A stretch of 64,000 bases of DNA from Chryseobacterium indologenes (GCA_001013295.1 LAZY01000005.1:62001-126000), one strand, 5' to 3'. Positions 9,480 through 18,565 are shown, counted from the stretch's first letter. The notes: generated by a model from the letters alone, not told the origin. Translations and numbers: made by a program.

Positions 9480-10658
9480 ATGAATTTAACCCTTTATTTT
9501 AAAAAATTTTTCAACAACAGTCAGGCCTCAGGAATTATCCTTATTTTCTGTGTGCTTATTTCATTATTAATTGCCAATTCATCGGCAGCAGAGACATTCC
9601 AGAACTTCCTGGATAAAGTAGTGGGAACTCACCTCTTCGGACTGGAGTACCCGGTCAGCATCTGGATCAATGACGGGCTGATGGCCGTATTTTTTCTATT
9701 GGTAGGTCTTGAAATCAAAAGAGAGCTTGTAGAAGGCGAACTTTCCTCTTTTAAAAATGCTTCATTACCTATTTTTGCGGCAGTGGGCGGAATGCTTGTT
9801 CCTGCCGTTATCTACAGTATTTTCAACTCGGGAACTGAGTACAGCAACGGCTGGGGAATTCCTATGGCAACGGATATTGCCTTTTCATTGGCCATTATTT
9901 CCATGCTGGGAAAGAAAATCCCTAACTCAATCAAGATATTCTTAGCTGCATTGGCTATTGTAGACGATCTGGGAGCTATTCTTGTTATTGCAATTTTCTA
10001 TACAGAACAGATTCACTGGAGCTATCTGCTGTTATCTTTTGGAATGACTGCCCTTCTGTTTATTTTGAATTTTTTAAAGGTAACCAGGACTATATTTTAT
10101 ATTATTCCAGGGCTCTTTTTATGGTATTTCCTTCATCACTCCGGAATTCACGCAACGATTGCAGGAGTTTTGCTTGCATTCTCTATTCCGACCAATGCTT
10201 CGAATGTAGAAATTTCTCCTTTGGAAAAGCTCGAGCATCAGCTTCACATTCCGGTAAGCTTCCTGATCATGCCGATATTTGCATTGACCAATACCAATAT
10301 TACGTTTTCAGGTGATATGGTTACAGGTATTACCAGTACATTGGGATTAGGAATTATCTGCGGATTGATATTAGGAAAACTAATCGGAATCAACCTGTTT
10401 TCTTTACTCGCTATAAAATTAAAACTTAGCGCTTTACCTCAAAACAGCAACTGGCTTCAGATGATTGGTGTAGGACTACTGGCAGGAATCGGATTTACCA
10501 TGTCTATTTTTATCGCTTTGTTATCCTTCAAAAATGAAATTCACATTCAGGATGAAGCTAAATTTGCCATTCTGATCGCCTCATTCATAGCAGCTGTCTT
10601 AGGATTTACTATTTTAAGCATGAGCTCAAAAGGAAATATGGAACCGGAAGAAGATTAA
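9480..10658 (+). CDS. nhaA: Na+/H+ antiporter NhaA
   Basis: Inner-membrane sodium/proton antiporter of 392 residues, the normal family size, with about 12 TM helices. The ion-binding pair is Asp162-Asp163 in ALAIVDDLGAI, equivalent to E. coli Asp163/164. Other family stretches are MPATDIAF-like GIPMATDIAFSLAI, PVSFLIMPIFALTNT and GIGFTMSIFIALLSF. It starts 2 bp after the stop of the (p)ppGpp enzyme and so is probably translationally coupled. Its stop overlaps that of the convergent YihY-family gene by 3 bp, leaving no room for a terminator between them. Confidence 0.95.
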   Translation: MNLTLYFKKFFNNSQASGIILIFCVLISLLIANSSAAETFQNFLDKVVGTHLFGLEYPVSIWINDGLMAVFFLLVGLEIKRELVEGELSSFKNASLPIFAAVGGMLVPAVIYSIFNSGTEYSNGWGIPMATDIAFSLAIISMLGKKIPNSIKIFLAALAIVDDLGAILVIAIFYTEQIHWSYLLLSFGMTALLFILNFLKVTRTIFYIIPGLFLWYFLHHSGIHATIAGVLLAFSIPTNASNVEISPLEKLEHQLHIPVSFLIMPIFALTNTNITFSGDMVTGITSTLGLGIICGLILGKLIGINLFSLLAIKLKLSALPQNSNWLQMIGVGLLAGIGFTMSIFIALLSFKNEIHIQDEAKFAILIASFIAAVLGFTILSMSSKGNMEPEED

Positions 10659-11671
10659 TTCTTTTTCTGGTTCTCCAGTTTTCTCCGATGTTCCTCATCA
10701 CCATCAAAATCAGGTTCTGCAACAGATGTATGATACTGAACGGTTTCCTTCTGGATTTCGTCTGAAAGTAGTTTCTCTATTCTGAGTTTTCTGATGGCCA
10801 TATTCAATTCATTACCAAACAGAAGCAAGTATACGTTTACATTTACCCAAACCATCAGCAGAATCATACTTCCAATGGAACCGTACAGAACGTTGTATCT
10901 CGCAATATCTTTTACATAAATGGCAAAAATATAGGTAGTGGTCACAAACAATACCGTCGTAAGAACCGCTCCCGGAATAGCCTGTCTGAATCTGGTGATC
11001 TTCACTGTTCCCAACCAATAAAACAGGGTGAGAAGGATAAAATAGAACAACGGAAATGAGACAAAACCGATGATCTTGGAAAGGTTGTCTACCAGCCACG
11101 TTATATCATAGGCCGGGGTAAACAGCTTCATTTTAACTTCTACATAATACACTCCGAAAAGAGCTAGAAATACAATAGTAACAAAGCCTATCGTAATGAA
11201 AAAAGAAAGGATAAATTCTTTGACATCACTGAGTTTCTCCTCAGAATTTTCATTAAACCCATTGATCAGAGAAAAGGTTCCATTGGTCGCAAAAATGAGC
11301 GCCAGTACAATGGTAAGATTACTGATCCCCTTCATATTGGGAATAATATTGTTCTGTATATACCCTCTTACATCATTCTCCATACTATTGGAGGGAAATA
11401 CATTATGCATCAATACATCGAAAATATAGAATTGTAACTTATCATAAAGAGGCATATGAGGCAGTACAGAAAGCAAGAATAAAATGAAAGGAAATAAGCT
11501 CATGGTAAAACTCCAGGAAATAGCAGCTGCCTTTCTGCCAATCTTATCTTTAAAAATTCCTGAGATATAAATCTGAAACATCTGCCAAAGTGATATTCCC
11601 AAAACAGGAATATGGATGCTATCAAAAAACTCTTGAATCTTCAAAATAAAATTAGGAACCTTCACACTCAT
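10655..11671 (-). CDS. YihY/BrkB-family membrane protein
   Basis: Integral membrane protein of 338 residues in the YihY/UPF0761 (formerly 'RNase BN'/BrkB) family. An amphipathic N-terminus is followed by ~6 TM helices; family stretches are RKAAAISWSFTMSLFPFILFLLS and GAVLTTVLFVTTTYIFAIYVKDIARYNVLYGSIGSMILLMVWV (each given here in part). The C-terminal ~45 residues are charged and cytoplasmic. Function is unsettled; the old RNase BN label is not supported for this family. A good promoter lies at 11691-11720. The start at 11671 fits the family N-terminus. Confidence 0.87.
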   Translation of the reverse strand: MSVKVPNFILKIQEFFDSIHIPVLGISLWQMFQIYISGIFKDKIGRKAAAISWSFTMSLFPFILFLLSVLPHMPLYDKLQFYIFDVLMHNVFPSNSMENDVRGYIQNNIIPNMKGISNLTIVLALIFATNGTFSLINGFNENSEEKLSDVKEFILSFFITIGFVTIVFLALFGVYYVEVKMKLFTPAYDITWLVDNLSKIIGFVSFPLFYFILLTLFYWLGTVKITRFRQAIPGAVLTTVLFVTTTYIFAIYVKDIARYNVLYGSIGSMILLMVWVNVNVYLLLFGNELNMAIRKLRIEKLLSDEIQKETVQYHTSVAEPDFDGDEEHRRKLENQKKN

Positions 11672-11690
11672 CTATTTGCTTGTCTTTTTA

Positions 11691-11720
11691 CAAAGGTAGG
11701 GGAATTAAATTAAATGAGAA
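11691..11720 (-). promoter_or_regulatory. predicted promoter of the YihY-family gene
   Basis: Read on the minus strand: TTC at 11718-11720, 19-bp spacer, TACCTTTG at 11691-11698, an exact TAnnTTTG box. The predicted start is ~16 nt before the ATG at 11671. Confidence 0.65.
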
Positions 11721-11860
11721 GCTATTAAATAAAGCAATTGACAGCACAATAAAACAGAACAGTCCTGTTTTCCTGAATGTAACAGCTTCAAAGATAAAGC
11801 ACAAAAGCAGCAACCTTCTCTCCCGGAAAGCCTTTAAATTCTACTTTCACCACGTAAACT

Positions 11861-11890
11861 TTGAATCAAAAACTTTAAGCAGTATCTTTG
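11861..11890 (+). promoter_or_regulatory. predicted promoter of rlmH
   Basis: TTG at 11861-11863, exactly 19 bp, then TATCTTTG at 11883-11890: one of the best matches to the Bacteroidota sigma-A consensus in the window. The predicted 5' UTR is ~16 nt. Confidence 0.75.
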
Positions 11891-11909
11891 CTCTCTGAAA
11901 CTTTTATCA

Positions 11910-12383
11910 ATGCGAATCAGCTTACTTTGTATCGGCAAAACAGATGATAAAGAGATCACCTCTTTAATTAATTATTATCTCAACCGCTTACCCAAACACT
12001 GGAATTTTGAAATTACAGAAATTCCTGATGTAAAAAATGCAAAAAACCTCTCTCCGGATCTTCTGAAAAAGGAAGAAGCCAAACTATTCCTGAATCATAT
12101 TGACAAAAACGATCTTGTTGTGATGCTCGATGAAAAGGGAAAACAGTTTACCAGCCGTGAGTTTTCCCAAAAGATTGATACCTGGATGAATTCTTCTGTA
12201 AAAAAGGCTCATATTCTGATAGGAGGAGCTTATGGCTTTTCAGAAGAGATGTACAATAGAGCCAATGAGAAAATGTCATTATCCAAAATGACCTTTACCC
12301 ACCAAATGATTCGCCTGTTTATTGTAGAACAATTGTATAGAGCTGATCAGATTCTTCAGGGTAAGCCTTATCATAATGACTAG
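11910..12383 (+). CDS. rlmH: 23S rRNA (pseudouridine1915-N3)-methyltransferase RlmH
   Basis: SPOUT-class methyltransferase of 157 residues (E. coli RlmH has 155). It methylates pseudouridine 1915 in helix 69 of 23S rRNA using S-adenosylmethionine. The knot motif ILIGGAYGFSEEMYNRA is clear, as is the C-terminal FTHQMIRLFIVEQLYRA followed by LQGKPYHND, which matches the family tail. It is monocistronic behind a strong promoter at 11861-11890, and a hairpin repeat follows at 12394. Confidence 0.95.
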   Translation: MRISLLCIGKTDDKEITSLINYYLNRLPKHWNFEITEIPDVKNAKNLSPDLLKKEEAKLFLNHIDKNDLVVMLDEKGKQFTSREFSQKIDTWMNSSVKKAHILIGGAYGFSEEMYNRANEKMSLSKMTFTHQMIRLFIVEQLYRADQILQGKPYHND

Positions 12384-12393
12384 AAACATAATA

Positions 12394-12442
12394 ATAGCCA
12401 CTAATACAAGAATAAAAAAGAATTCGTGTATTGGTGGCCTAT
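12394..12442. repeat. dispersed hairpin repeat, copy A
   Basis: Imperfect inverted repeat: left arm ATAGCCACTAATACAAGAAT (12394-12413) pairs with a right arm at 12422-12442. The right flank, to ~12511, contains GCAGATCTTAG and GCGTAATCTGTAAAATCAGA, shared with the flank of copy C. Same family as 16225-16268 and 45071-45114. It may double as the rlmH terminator. Confidence 0.75.
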
Positions 12443-12503
12443 AAAAAAATTTCGCAGATCTTAGTACACAGATTTTCTATACGCATCAGCGTAATCTGTA
12501 AAA

Positions 12504-12971
12504 TCAGAGAGAACTAGTATTATTTAAGCCAATCTGTCTTTTGGCTTCTCCTACTACAAAAGCAACAGAATTGGCAATATTAAAGCTGCGTATCAGTTTC
12601 GACATTGGAATGGTCAAATGGTTTTCAAAAAGGCCTAAAACCTCTTTACTCAACCCTGCACTTTCTTTTCCAAATACCAGCCAATCTCCATCCTGGAAAT
12701 CATTTTCCAGATAGGATTTTTCAGCATGAGAACTCATTAGAAAAACACGGGAGTGGTCCGGAATATTTTTCATCCAAGCTTCTACATTTTCATATTCGGA
12801 AACATCAAGATGCCCCCAATAATCTAAACCGGAACGTTTCAGGTTTTTATCATTAATCACAAATCCAAATGGATGAATCAAATGTAATTTACTTTCAGTA
12901 CCCACACATAATCTTCCGATATTACCTGTATTATTGGGTATTTCGGGTTCTACAAGAACAATATTCAGCAT
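12504..12971 (-). CDS. trmL: tRNA (cytidine/uridine-34-2'-O)-methyltransferase TrmL
   Basis: SpoU-type SPOUT methyltransferase of 155 residues (E. coli TrmL has 157). It modifies the wobble ribose of tRNA-Leu isoacceptors. Motif 1 is EPEIPNNTGNIGRLC at the N-terminus, motif 2 is WLVFGKESAGLS, and motif 3 is IPMSKLIRSFNIANSVAFVV. All three are intact, with the usual minimal single-domain length. It stands alone, followed by the flank of hairpin copy A. The promoter is not evident. Confidence 0.93.
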   Translation of the reverse strand: MLNIVLVEPEIPNNTGNIGRLCVGTESKLHLIHPFGFVINDKNLKRSGLDYWGHLDVSEYENVEAWMKNIPDHSRVFLMSSHAEKSYLENDFQDGDWLVFGKESAGLSKEVLGLFENHLTIPMSKLIRSFNIANSVAFVVGEAKRQIGLNNTSSL

Positions 12972-13074
12972 CTATCCTGGTCTCTTTTATTGATTGTATT
13001 TAAAATCAGTATCTGATTTATTTTATTGATGTATTATTCAATGCCTGCAATCTTCTGCTTCTGATAACAATAGC

Positions 13075-13887
13075 TTATTTCTTAATACATTTAGCATAAT
13101 ATTCCGCTAAAATAGCCTTTTCATAGCCTAGAGTGACCGCTTTATCAAGATTTTCGCAAGCTTCCTTAGGTTTAGCTGTATCAAATAAAACCAATGCTTT
13201 AGTAACATAAGACTGTGCAAATTTCGAGTCTATAGCAATTGCTTTGTTGACGTCTGTAAGCGCTTCCTTATATTTCTTCATTTTTAAATACACATCTGCC
13301 CTTCCATTGTATAACAATGATTCCGGTTTTTCTGAAATAAGCTGATTGTAATCTTTCAGGGCTCCATCAAGATTACCACTGCTTTTCTTCAGATTGGCCA
13401 GTCCTGTTTTCGCAAAAATATTATCCGGTGCAAAGGTCAGGATCTGATCGAGATCTTTGATGGCCAGCTCTTTTTTTCCCTGGCTGTCATAGATTTTGGA
13501 ACGGGTTAGATACAGATCTGCATTTTTATCATCCACCTGAAGCCCTTTCTGAATATACTCCAAAGCTTTCACTTTATTTCCTTTCTGACTGTGTAATGAG
13601 GCAAGATTGGCATATACAGAAACCGACATAGGATTGGCCTTTAAAGCAGACTCATAGGATTTAAAAGCAAGCGTAGCTTTACCCTGTCTTCTCTGAGCGG
13701 TCCCGAGATAGTCATAATACTCTGACTGAAATTTCTGGATTTGCTCTTTTTCCGCCAGTTTGGAGTACTGTTCTTCGGCACATTTGTAATCTCCTTTTTT
13801 GAAACAGTCTTCGGCCAGTTTTTTATCCTGGGCATATCCATTCAGGGAAAAGCAAATACATGCTGTCAGTAATAAAGTTTTTTTCAT
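13075..13887 (-). CDS. exported tetratricopeptide-repeat protein
   Basis: TPR protein of 270 residues with an N-terminal signal peptide (hydrophobic segment ending near SLNGYAQ). About six TPR units run through residues 25-250, for example ATLAFKSYESALKANPMSVS and KALEYIQKGLQVDDKNAD. Presumably a periplasmic scaffold; no enzymatic domain. Its ATG overlaps the stop of the PAP2 gene by 4 bp, so tat-PAP2-TPR form one minus-strand operon. The specific role is unknown. Confidence 0.85.
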   Translation of the reverse strand: MKKTLLLTACICFSLNGYAQDKKLAEDCFKKGDYKCAEEQYSKLAEKEQIQKFQSEYYDYLGTAQRRQGKATLAFKSYESALKANPMSVSVYANLASLHSQKGNKVKALEYIQKGLQVDDKNADLYLTRSKIYDSQGKKELAIKDLDQILTFAPDNIFAKTGLANLKKSSGNLDGALKDYNQLISEKPESLLYNGRADVYLKMKKYKEALTDVNKAIAIDSKFAQSYVTKALVLFDTAKPKEACENLDKAVTLGYEKAILAEYYAKCIKK

Positions 13888-14450
13888 GAGGTTATAGTTT
13901 GTTTGTTGATCACTTTTTTGGCGAGTGCACCAAATATCACTCCCAATAAAGATCCAACAAACGCTCCCACCAAAATATCAATTGGAAAATGCACTCCTAA
14001 ATAGATTCGGCTGTAAGATACAACCAGAGCCCATACAAATATAGTATAAGGAAACCATTTAATCTGCTTTTTCAGTAAAATACCTAAATAAGTTGCCAAA
14101 AAGAAGGTATTTGAAGCATGAGCAGAGTAAAACCCAAACTGCCCGCCACATTTCACAATCCGCATGTGATGCTCCAAAGTAGGATCATGGCATGGTCTCA
14201 ACCTGGCCACTCCATACTTAAAAACATTGGCAAGCTGATCCGAAATCACAGCTCCAAGGGTTAAAAATATAAGAATAAAAACTAAAGATCTTAGTTTGTA
14301 GTTTTTGTATAAGAAATAAAGGAATATAATATAAAGGGGAACCCAGATCCATGTACTGGAAATCAACATCCAGAACTGATCAAAAGAAGAGTCTCCTAAA
14401 TTATTAAGGTACAGAAATACCTTTTTATCTTCCTGAATGAGCTCCTCCAT
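13884..14450 (-). CDS. PAP2-family membrane phosphatase
   Basis: Phosphatidic acid phosphatase type 2/undecaprenyl-diphosphatase-like enzyme of 188 residues with ~5 TM helices. All three active-site motifs are visible: KYGVARLRP (KX6RP), FYSAHASNTF (SxxH-type PSGH equivalent, here SAHA) and SRIYLGVHFPIDI (SRX5HX3D). The substrate could be undecaprenyl-PP, PGP or another lipid phosphate; sequence does not decide. It sits 3 bp after the tat gene and overlaps the TPR gene by 4 bp. Confidence 0.9.
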   Translation of the reverse strand: MEELIQEDKKVFLYLNNLGDSSFDQFWMLISSTWIWVPLYIIFLYFLYKNYKLRSLVFILIFLTLGAVISDQLANVFKYGVARLRPCHDPTLEHHMRIVKCGGQFGFYSAHASNTFFLATYLGILLKKQIKWFPYTIFVWALVVSYSRIYLGVHFPIDILVGAFVGSLLGVIFGALAKKVINKQTITS

Positions 14451-14453
14451 ACC

Positions 14454-14789
14454 TTATCTGCTTACAGGACCTTCGTAAGTTTCATCTTCGGAAGGTTTTG
14501 GTTTCGGAGGTTCATTGGTAGCCGTCGGTTCTGTAAGAATATCTTTTTTAATATCATTTACAGGGTTGAAATCTTTGGCAGCATCTTTTACCTTTTCGAT
14601 TTCACGTTTGATTTCGGAAACAGGATTATCCGTCTCCTTCATAATCTCCGTTTTAATATCTTCTACTGCGCCACGCATTTTCCTAACACCCGCGCCAAGA
14701 TCACGTGCTATCTGAGGAAGTTTATCCGGTCCGAATAATACAACGATTGCAATGGCAATGAGTGCCATTTCTCCAATGCTTAATTCCAT
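14454..14789 (-). CDS. twin-arginine translocase subunit, TatA/TatB type
   Basis: Small Tat component of 111 residues: an N-terminal TM helix (IGEMALIAIAIVVLFGPDKLPQ) with the conserved FGPxKLP hinge, an amphipathic helix (ARDLGAGVRKMRGAVEDI), and a charged Pro-rich tail. The GP(D)KLP hinge is found in both TatA- and TatB-like proteins of Bacteroidota, so I leave the subtype open. First gene of the operon with the PAP2 and TPR genes. No tatC is in the window. Confidence 0.88.
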   Translation of the reverse strand: MELSIGEMALIAIAIVVLFGPDKLPQIARDLGAGVRKMRGAVEDIKTEIMKETDNPVSEIKREIEKVKDAAKDFNPVNDIKKDILTEPTATNEPPKPKPSEDETYEGPVSR

Positions 14790-15058
14790 GCTGTAAAATT
14801 ACGAAAGATTATACATTTATTGCTCGTAAACTAAAAATTTAAACAAATTTTAAGATTTTCAATTTAAAATTACAGAATACAGACGTTCAAATTCAGAAAT
14901 CCATGCCTTGGGAACAAGTATAAAGTAGCAAATTATCATATACAAATTGACGTTTAAAACTTATCATTAAAATTTCTCCTCCCAACCTGCAGCTTTGAAA
15001 AACAGGCTTCTGTCGTTTTTCTTTTTTTTAATTATTAACAAATATTTAATTCAAATCA
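14790..15058. other. intergenic region with an orphan terminator-like hairpin
   Basis: No ORF. At 14997-15014 the plus strand has GAAAAACAG, a short loop, and CTGTCGTTTTTC, followed by a run of T at 15022-15029, which looks like a rho-independent terminator. There is no plus-strand gene upstream for it to end, since the tat gene points the other way. Confidence 0.45.
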
Positions 15059-15089
15059 TTGAGAATTAAATAATGAATCAGTATATTTA
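15059..15089 (+). promoter_or_regulatory. predicted promoter of the 15116 lipoprotein
   Basis: TTG at 15059-15061, 20-bp spacer, TATATTTA at 15082-15089 (one mismatch to TAnnTTTG). The predicted start falls near 15093, after the in-frame ATG at 15092, so the ATG at 15116 is the better start. Confidence 0.55.
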
Positions 15090-15115
15090 CTATGCACAAT
15101 TTAAAAAGATTTAAT

Positions 15116-16066
15116 ATGAAAAAACTAGCAACTACCTTTAAAGTTTTTGCCGTAATCTCGGTATTAGCCCTCAACAGCTGCCGTGACGAAAACAATGAAA
15201 TCACTCAGCAGGAAACTGCTCAGACTAAAGTAACCACCACTGACCTGAAAAAGGAAACCTCTCCTCTTTCTTCACAAATTGTTCCGGAAACAATACAGGT
15301 TCAACTCAATGAATCCAGAAAGAACCTTGAAACGTATCTGAAAAATGATCTTCAGATTGCAGGAGTCAATGTAATCGGGAAAATTTCTACCCAGAAGGGA
15401 ATTGAACTTTCACAAAATCTGGTCTCTGATAAAGACCAATTTATTGCATTAGGGAATATTATGGATCCTTCTTCTGTAAAGATCGGAAAAATCGGTGATC
15501 TGTACTCCGGAGAAGATCTGGTTACAGCCCAAAAAGGATTGCGGGAAACCATCACCGAAGAAGTGAAAATCGGCACCAACGTCATGGAAGTAACCTGGAA
15601 TGGTAAAAACGGGCCATTCAAAACGTTATGTTTTTACAATGATTCAGGAATTATCTGGGATAATATTTTTGGCGGACTGGTCATGATGGATACAAGAGCC
15701 AATACTGAAACTTCAAATGACAGTCAGGCATCAAAAGTAGTTTCCACATGGTACAAGCAATGGTGGACTGCCAACTGGCTTTGGGGATCAAAAAGAGGTG
15801 AAATCGGTTATCAGATCACCATTTATTATTCAGGATCTACGGTTTCAAATGCTGATGTAAGTGACTGGGGATATATCAGCTTAGGAAAAGCGAAAAGCGA
15901 AAGTAAGATCCTTAGAAGAACAGGTGCCTTCGGACAGTGTCAATATGCATTGGGAATCTGTACCCCTACCGGTTCTTTAAGCTTTAATTCGAACAACTTC
16001 TCTGTATCATTTTCAGGATTGGGAAGCAATGTAGTGAGCAACGGAACGAAATCTCTTTATCCTTAA
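15116..16066 (+). CDS. lipoprotein of unknown function
   Basis: Not recognised beyond being a lipoprotein. From the Met at 15116 the product has 316 residues with a signal sequence and lipobox LALNSC (Cys22). Residues 23-75 are polar and Gln/Thr-rich. The central part (~75-200) is alpha/beta-like. The C-terminal ~110 residues are rich in Trp, Gly and Ser (VSTWYKQWWTANWLWGSKRG), a pattern that could be a beta-sandwich or binding domain. An upstream in-frame ATG at 15092 was not chosen because it precedes the predicted transcription start and spoils the signal sequence. Ends with a terminator at 16105-16138. Confidence 0.8.
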   Translation: MKKLATTFKVFAVISVLALNSCRDENNEITQQETAQTKVTTTDLKKETSPLSSQIVPETIQVQLNESRKNLETYLKNDLQIAGVNVIGKISTQKGIELSQNLVSDKDQFIALGNIMDPSSVKIGKIGDLYSGEDLVTAQKGLRETITEEVKIGTNVMEVTWNGKNGPFKTLCFYNDSGIIWDNIFGGLVMMDTRANTETSNDSQASKVVSTWYKQWWTANWLWGSKRGEIGYQITIYYSGSTVSNADVSDWGYISLGKAKSESKILRRTGAFGQCQYALGICTPTGSLSFNSNNFSVSFSGLGSNVVSNGTKSLYP

Positions 16067-16104
16067 TCTTCATACTTCATATAGAATTAATTTTTACACC
16101 AGGA

Positions 16105-16138
16105 AAGTTATCTCAAAAACGAGGTAACTTCTTTTTTT
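16105..16138 (+). terminator. intrinsic terminator
   Basis: Stem AAGTTATCTC/GAGGTAACTT (16105-16114 with 16121-16130, one G-T pair) followed by CTTTTTTTC, 38 bp after the lipoprotein stop. Confidence 0.8.
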
Positions 16139-16224
16139 CATTTTCCCGTTGGCTTCACAGATAATGAAATATTATAAAAGATCTGCCTGATCTCCAAAAT
16201 CTGCGAACGCATAAAAAAGTTTTT

Positions 16225-16268
16225 TAGCCACTAATGCACGAATTCTTTTATTCGTGCATTAGTGGCTA
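16225..16268. repeat. dispersed hairpin repeat, copy B
   Basis: Perfect 19-bp inverted repeat TAGCCACTAATGCACGAAT (16225-16243) with its complement at 16250-16268, loop TCTTTT. The arm is identical to the left arm of copy C at 45071. The left flank (~16160-16215) carries AAGATCTGCCTGATC and AAAATCTGCGAACGC, matching the right flanks of copies A and C in reverse orientation, so B is inserted the other way round. Confidence 0.85.
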
Positions 16269-16353
16269 TTATCTTCTTAATTAAACATATGTATATGAAT
16301 ACTTTGCGTAATTTTTCTGATATTATGGGAGGTCAATTCATCTAAATAATTGT

Positions 16354-17157
16354 CTAGCCTTCCATTGCATTCTTCAGGATCTGGATAGCATTGTTTTTCA
16401 ACCCGAAAGTATTTTTCAGTATTTCAAACAGCTGCATCTCATTTTTAATAGAAACCGATTCTTTCAACCCATCATTAGATCTGATATTCAACACCTGATC
16501 GGTATAGGTATAACGAGCATTTTCATCTACTTTTGAAAGAATCAGATTTTTCTTAAAATTGGATTCCGGATAAGTAGATAGATACCAATTAGATATTTGT
16601 AGATCAATAGGCTCTGTATTTTCCAGTATAAATCGATAGACAGGAAACCATTTGTCGTCCTTTCCTGACCAAAGCACATAAGTGTCTTCTTTATGGGAGA
16701 TCTTAAATGCCCCGTTAGGTGTTTGCTGTGGTTCTATTTCATTCAATACCAAAGGACTGGTAAGTGTAGCTGTTCCAAAACCACAATCTACCAGATAGGT
16801 TATTTCTTCCAGATCGACAATCAATAATAAATGGGTTGGCGGAGCAATACTGTTCTCTTCTCTCTTCCAGACTACTCTACCCAACTGCAGCTTCACTTTA
16901 AATCCTAAAAACTTTAAAACTTCGCTCAAAAGCAGGTTCTGCTCATAGCAATAGCCTCCTCTGGATTCTACAATCAATTTCCGGAAAAGGTCTTCTATTT
17001 CCAAAGAAGGAACTGTTCCCGTGTAAGGATCTATATTTTCAAAAGGAATGTGCTTAGGATGAAGCTGATGGATTTTCTTCAACGTCTCCAGGCTGGCATC
17101 ATAATTTCCGGAATAATGAATCCGTTCCAGGTATTTTTCTAATTTTAATTCATCCAT
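16354..17157 (-). CDS. arylamine N-acetyltransferase
   Basis: NAT-family enzyme of 267 residues transferring acetyl from acetyl-CoA to arylamines or hydrazines. The catalytic triad is complete: Cys70 in SRGGYCYEQN, His109 in PPTHLLLIV, Asp124 in YLVDCGFG. Length and the N-terminal LEKYLERIHYSG match the family. It is monocistronic, between hairpin copy B and an MFS exporter facing the same way, with the MFS terminator between them. The physiological substrate is unknown; detoxification is the usual suggestion. Confidence 0.93.
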   Translation of the reverse strand: MDELKLEKYLERIHYSGNYDASLETLKKIHQLHPKHIPFENIDPYTGTVPSLEIEDLFRKLIVESRGGYCYEQNLLLSEVLKFLGFKVKLQLGRVVWKREENSIAPPTHLLLIVDLEEITYLVDCGFGTATLTSPLVLNEIEPQQTPNGAFKISHKEDTYVLWSGKDDKWFPVYRFILENTEPIDLQISNWYLSTYPESNFKKNLILSKVDENARYTYTDQVLNIRSNDGLKESVSIKNEMQLFEILKNTFGLKNNAIQILKNAMEG

Positions 17158-17248
17158 ACGTTCAGCTTTTCAGTAAAATATAGCAGTTTCGGTAATCTAA
17201 AAACCGTTCTAACTCTACGACAAGTTACGCAAATATTCAAACCTGATT

Positions 17249-17291
17249 ATAAAAAATAAGGTTAAGATATATCAATTGATCTTAACCTTAT
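17249..17291 (-). terminator. intrinsic terminator of the MFS gene
   Basis: Perfect 13-bp stem ATAAGGTTAAGAT (17256-17268) with 17279-17291; on the minus strand it is followed by a run of T (17250-17256). Five bp after the MFS stop. Confidence 0.85.
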
Positions 17292-17296
17292 CCGTT

Positions 17297-18550
17297 TTAT
17301 TTTGAATATTTATCTTCTGAGAAAGTATCTATATTTTTCGGTTTTTTCTGGAAGGCAGAATAAGTGACGATTACACTGATAGCCATTAGAATAAACGCTA
17401 AAAAGAACGGAGCTCCTGAAAATTTAAAAGGGGCTTCATCGTGGGTAAAAAAGTAAAACAGATTCGTCATCATCGGAGGTCCGATAATAGAAGTCGCACT
17501 CATTAAACTTGTCAGTGCCCCCTGAAGTTCTCCCTGTTCGTTGGAAGGAACACTTTTCGTAATTACAGACTGTAAAGCCGGTCCGCAAATACCGCCCAGG
17601 CAATATGGAATCAGGAATACAAACATCATCCAGCCTTCTGAAGCGAATGCAAACAGGAGCAACCCAACGGCATACAGTGCAAGTCCGTAGTAGATGCTTT
17701 TCTGCTCACCAAGTCTTGGAGTCGTCCATCTGATCAGCAATCCTTGCACCAGCCCAACTAAAAGACCTACAACTCCTAATGAAATCCCGACCATTCTTTC
17801 AGTCCAGCTAAACTTATACATGGTAAAGAAACTCCAGTTACTCTGTACAGCGTGCCCTGCAATATAAATTAAAATCAAAGCAACAATCAGTCCTGAAATC
17901 TCAGGATGTTTACCTAAAAATTTAAATGAACCTACAGGATTTGCTCTCTTCCAGTCGAATTCTCTTCTTTTATCTTTATCTAAACTTTCCGGAAGAATGA
18001 AATAGCCATAAAGGAAATTAAGCAAGCAAAGACCAGCAGCAGCATAGAAAGGAACTCTGGCACCGTAATGCCCAAGAACACCGCCAAGAACCGGCCCTAT
18101 AATAAAGCCAAGTCCAAATGCAGCTCCTATCAGTCCAAAGTTTTTGGCCCGGTCTTCATCCGTGGAAATATCCGCAATATAGGCACTCGCCGTAGTGACA
18201 CTCGCCCCGGTAATCCCCGCAATTACTCTTCCTAAAAACAGCCACCAAATACTCGGAGCCAGTGCCAGGAAAATATAATCCACAGCAAACCCGAAAAGTG
18301 AGATCAGGATAATAGGTCTCCGTCCATATTTATCACTCAGATTTCCAACAAGCGGAGAAAATATAAACTGTGTAAATGCATAGGCAAATCCTAGCCAGCC
18401 GCCATATTTTGCAGCTTCACTAATGTCAGCATGAATCAGCTCTTCAATCAATTTAGGAACCACAGGAATGATGATTCCCCATCCTGTAATATCAATCAGT
18501 AAAGTAATAAATATAAAACCAATAGCTGCTTTTTTCTTTGAATTTTCCAT
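17297..18550 (-). CDS. MFS transporter, TetA/drug-efflux type
   Basis: Twelve-TM major facilitator of 417 residues. Motif A in loop 2-3 is [14 protein letters not shown], and motif C-like [23 protein letters not shown] is typical of the TCR/TetA drug:H+ antiporter branch. Such proteins are often named tetracycline-resistance-like; actual substrates vary and cannot be assigned here. A TAATTTTG box on the minus strand ends 8 nt before the ATG, so the transcript may be nearly leaderless. Strong terminator at 17249-17291. Confidence 0.88.
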   Translation of the reverse strand: MENSKKKAAIGFIFITLLIDITGWGIIIPVVPKLIEELIHADISEAAKYGGWLGFAYAFTQFIFSPLVGNLSDKYGRRPIILISLFGFAVDYIFLALAPSIWWLFLGRVIAGITGASVTTASAYIADISTDEDRAKNFGLIGAAFGLGFIIGPVLGGVLGHYGARVPFYAAAGLCLLNFLYGYFILPESLDKDKRREFDWKRANPVGSFKFLGKHPEISGLIVALILIYIAGHAVQSNWSFFTMYKFSWTERMVGISLGVVGLLVGLVQGLLIRWTTPRLGEQKSIYYGLALYAVGLLLFAFASEGWMMFVFLIPYCLGGICGPALQSVITKSVPSNEQGELQGALTSLMSATSIIGPPMMTNLFYFFTHDEAPFKFSGAPFFLAFILMAISVIVTYSAFQKKPKNIDTFSEDKYSK

Positions 18551-18557
18551 GATACTG

Positions 18558-18565
18558 CAAAATTA
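18558..18565 (-). promoter_or_regulatory. -7 box of the MFS gene
   Basis: Minus-strand TAATTTTG, an exact TAnnTTTG match, with its last base 8 nt from the ATG at 18550. No clear -33 TTG. Confidence 0.45.

Noticed and set aside
11680..11898. 72-codon plus-strand ORF
   Set aside because: It covers the promoter of the YihY-family gene (11691-11720) and the -33/-7 elements of rlmH, and its translation shows no protein-like features.
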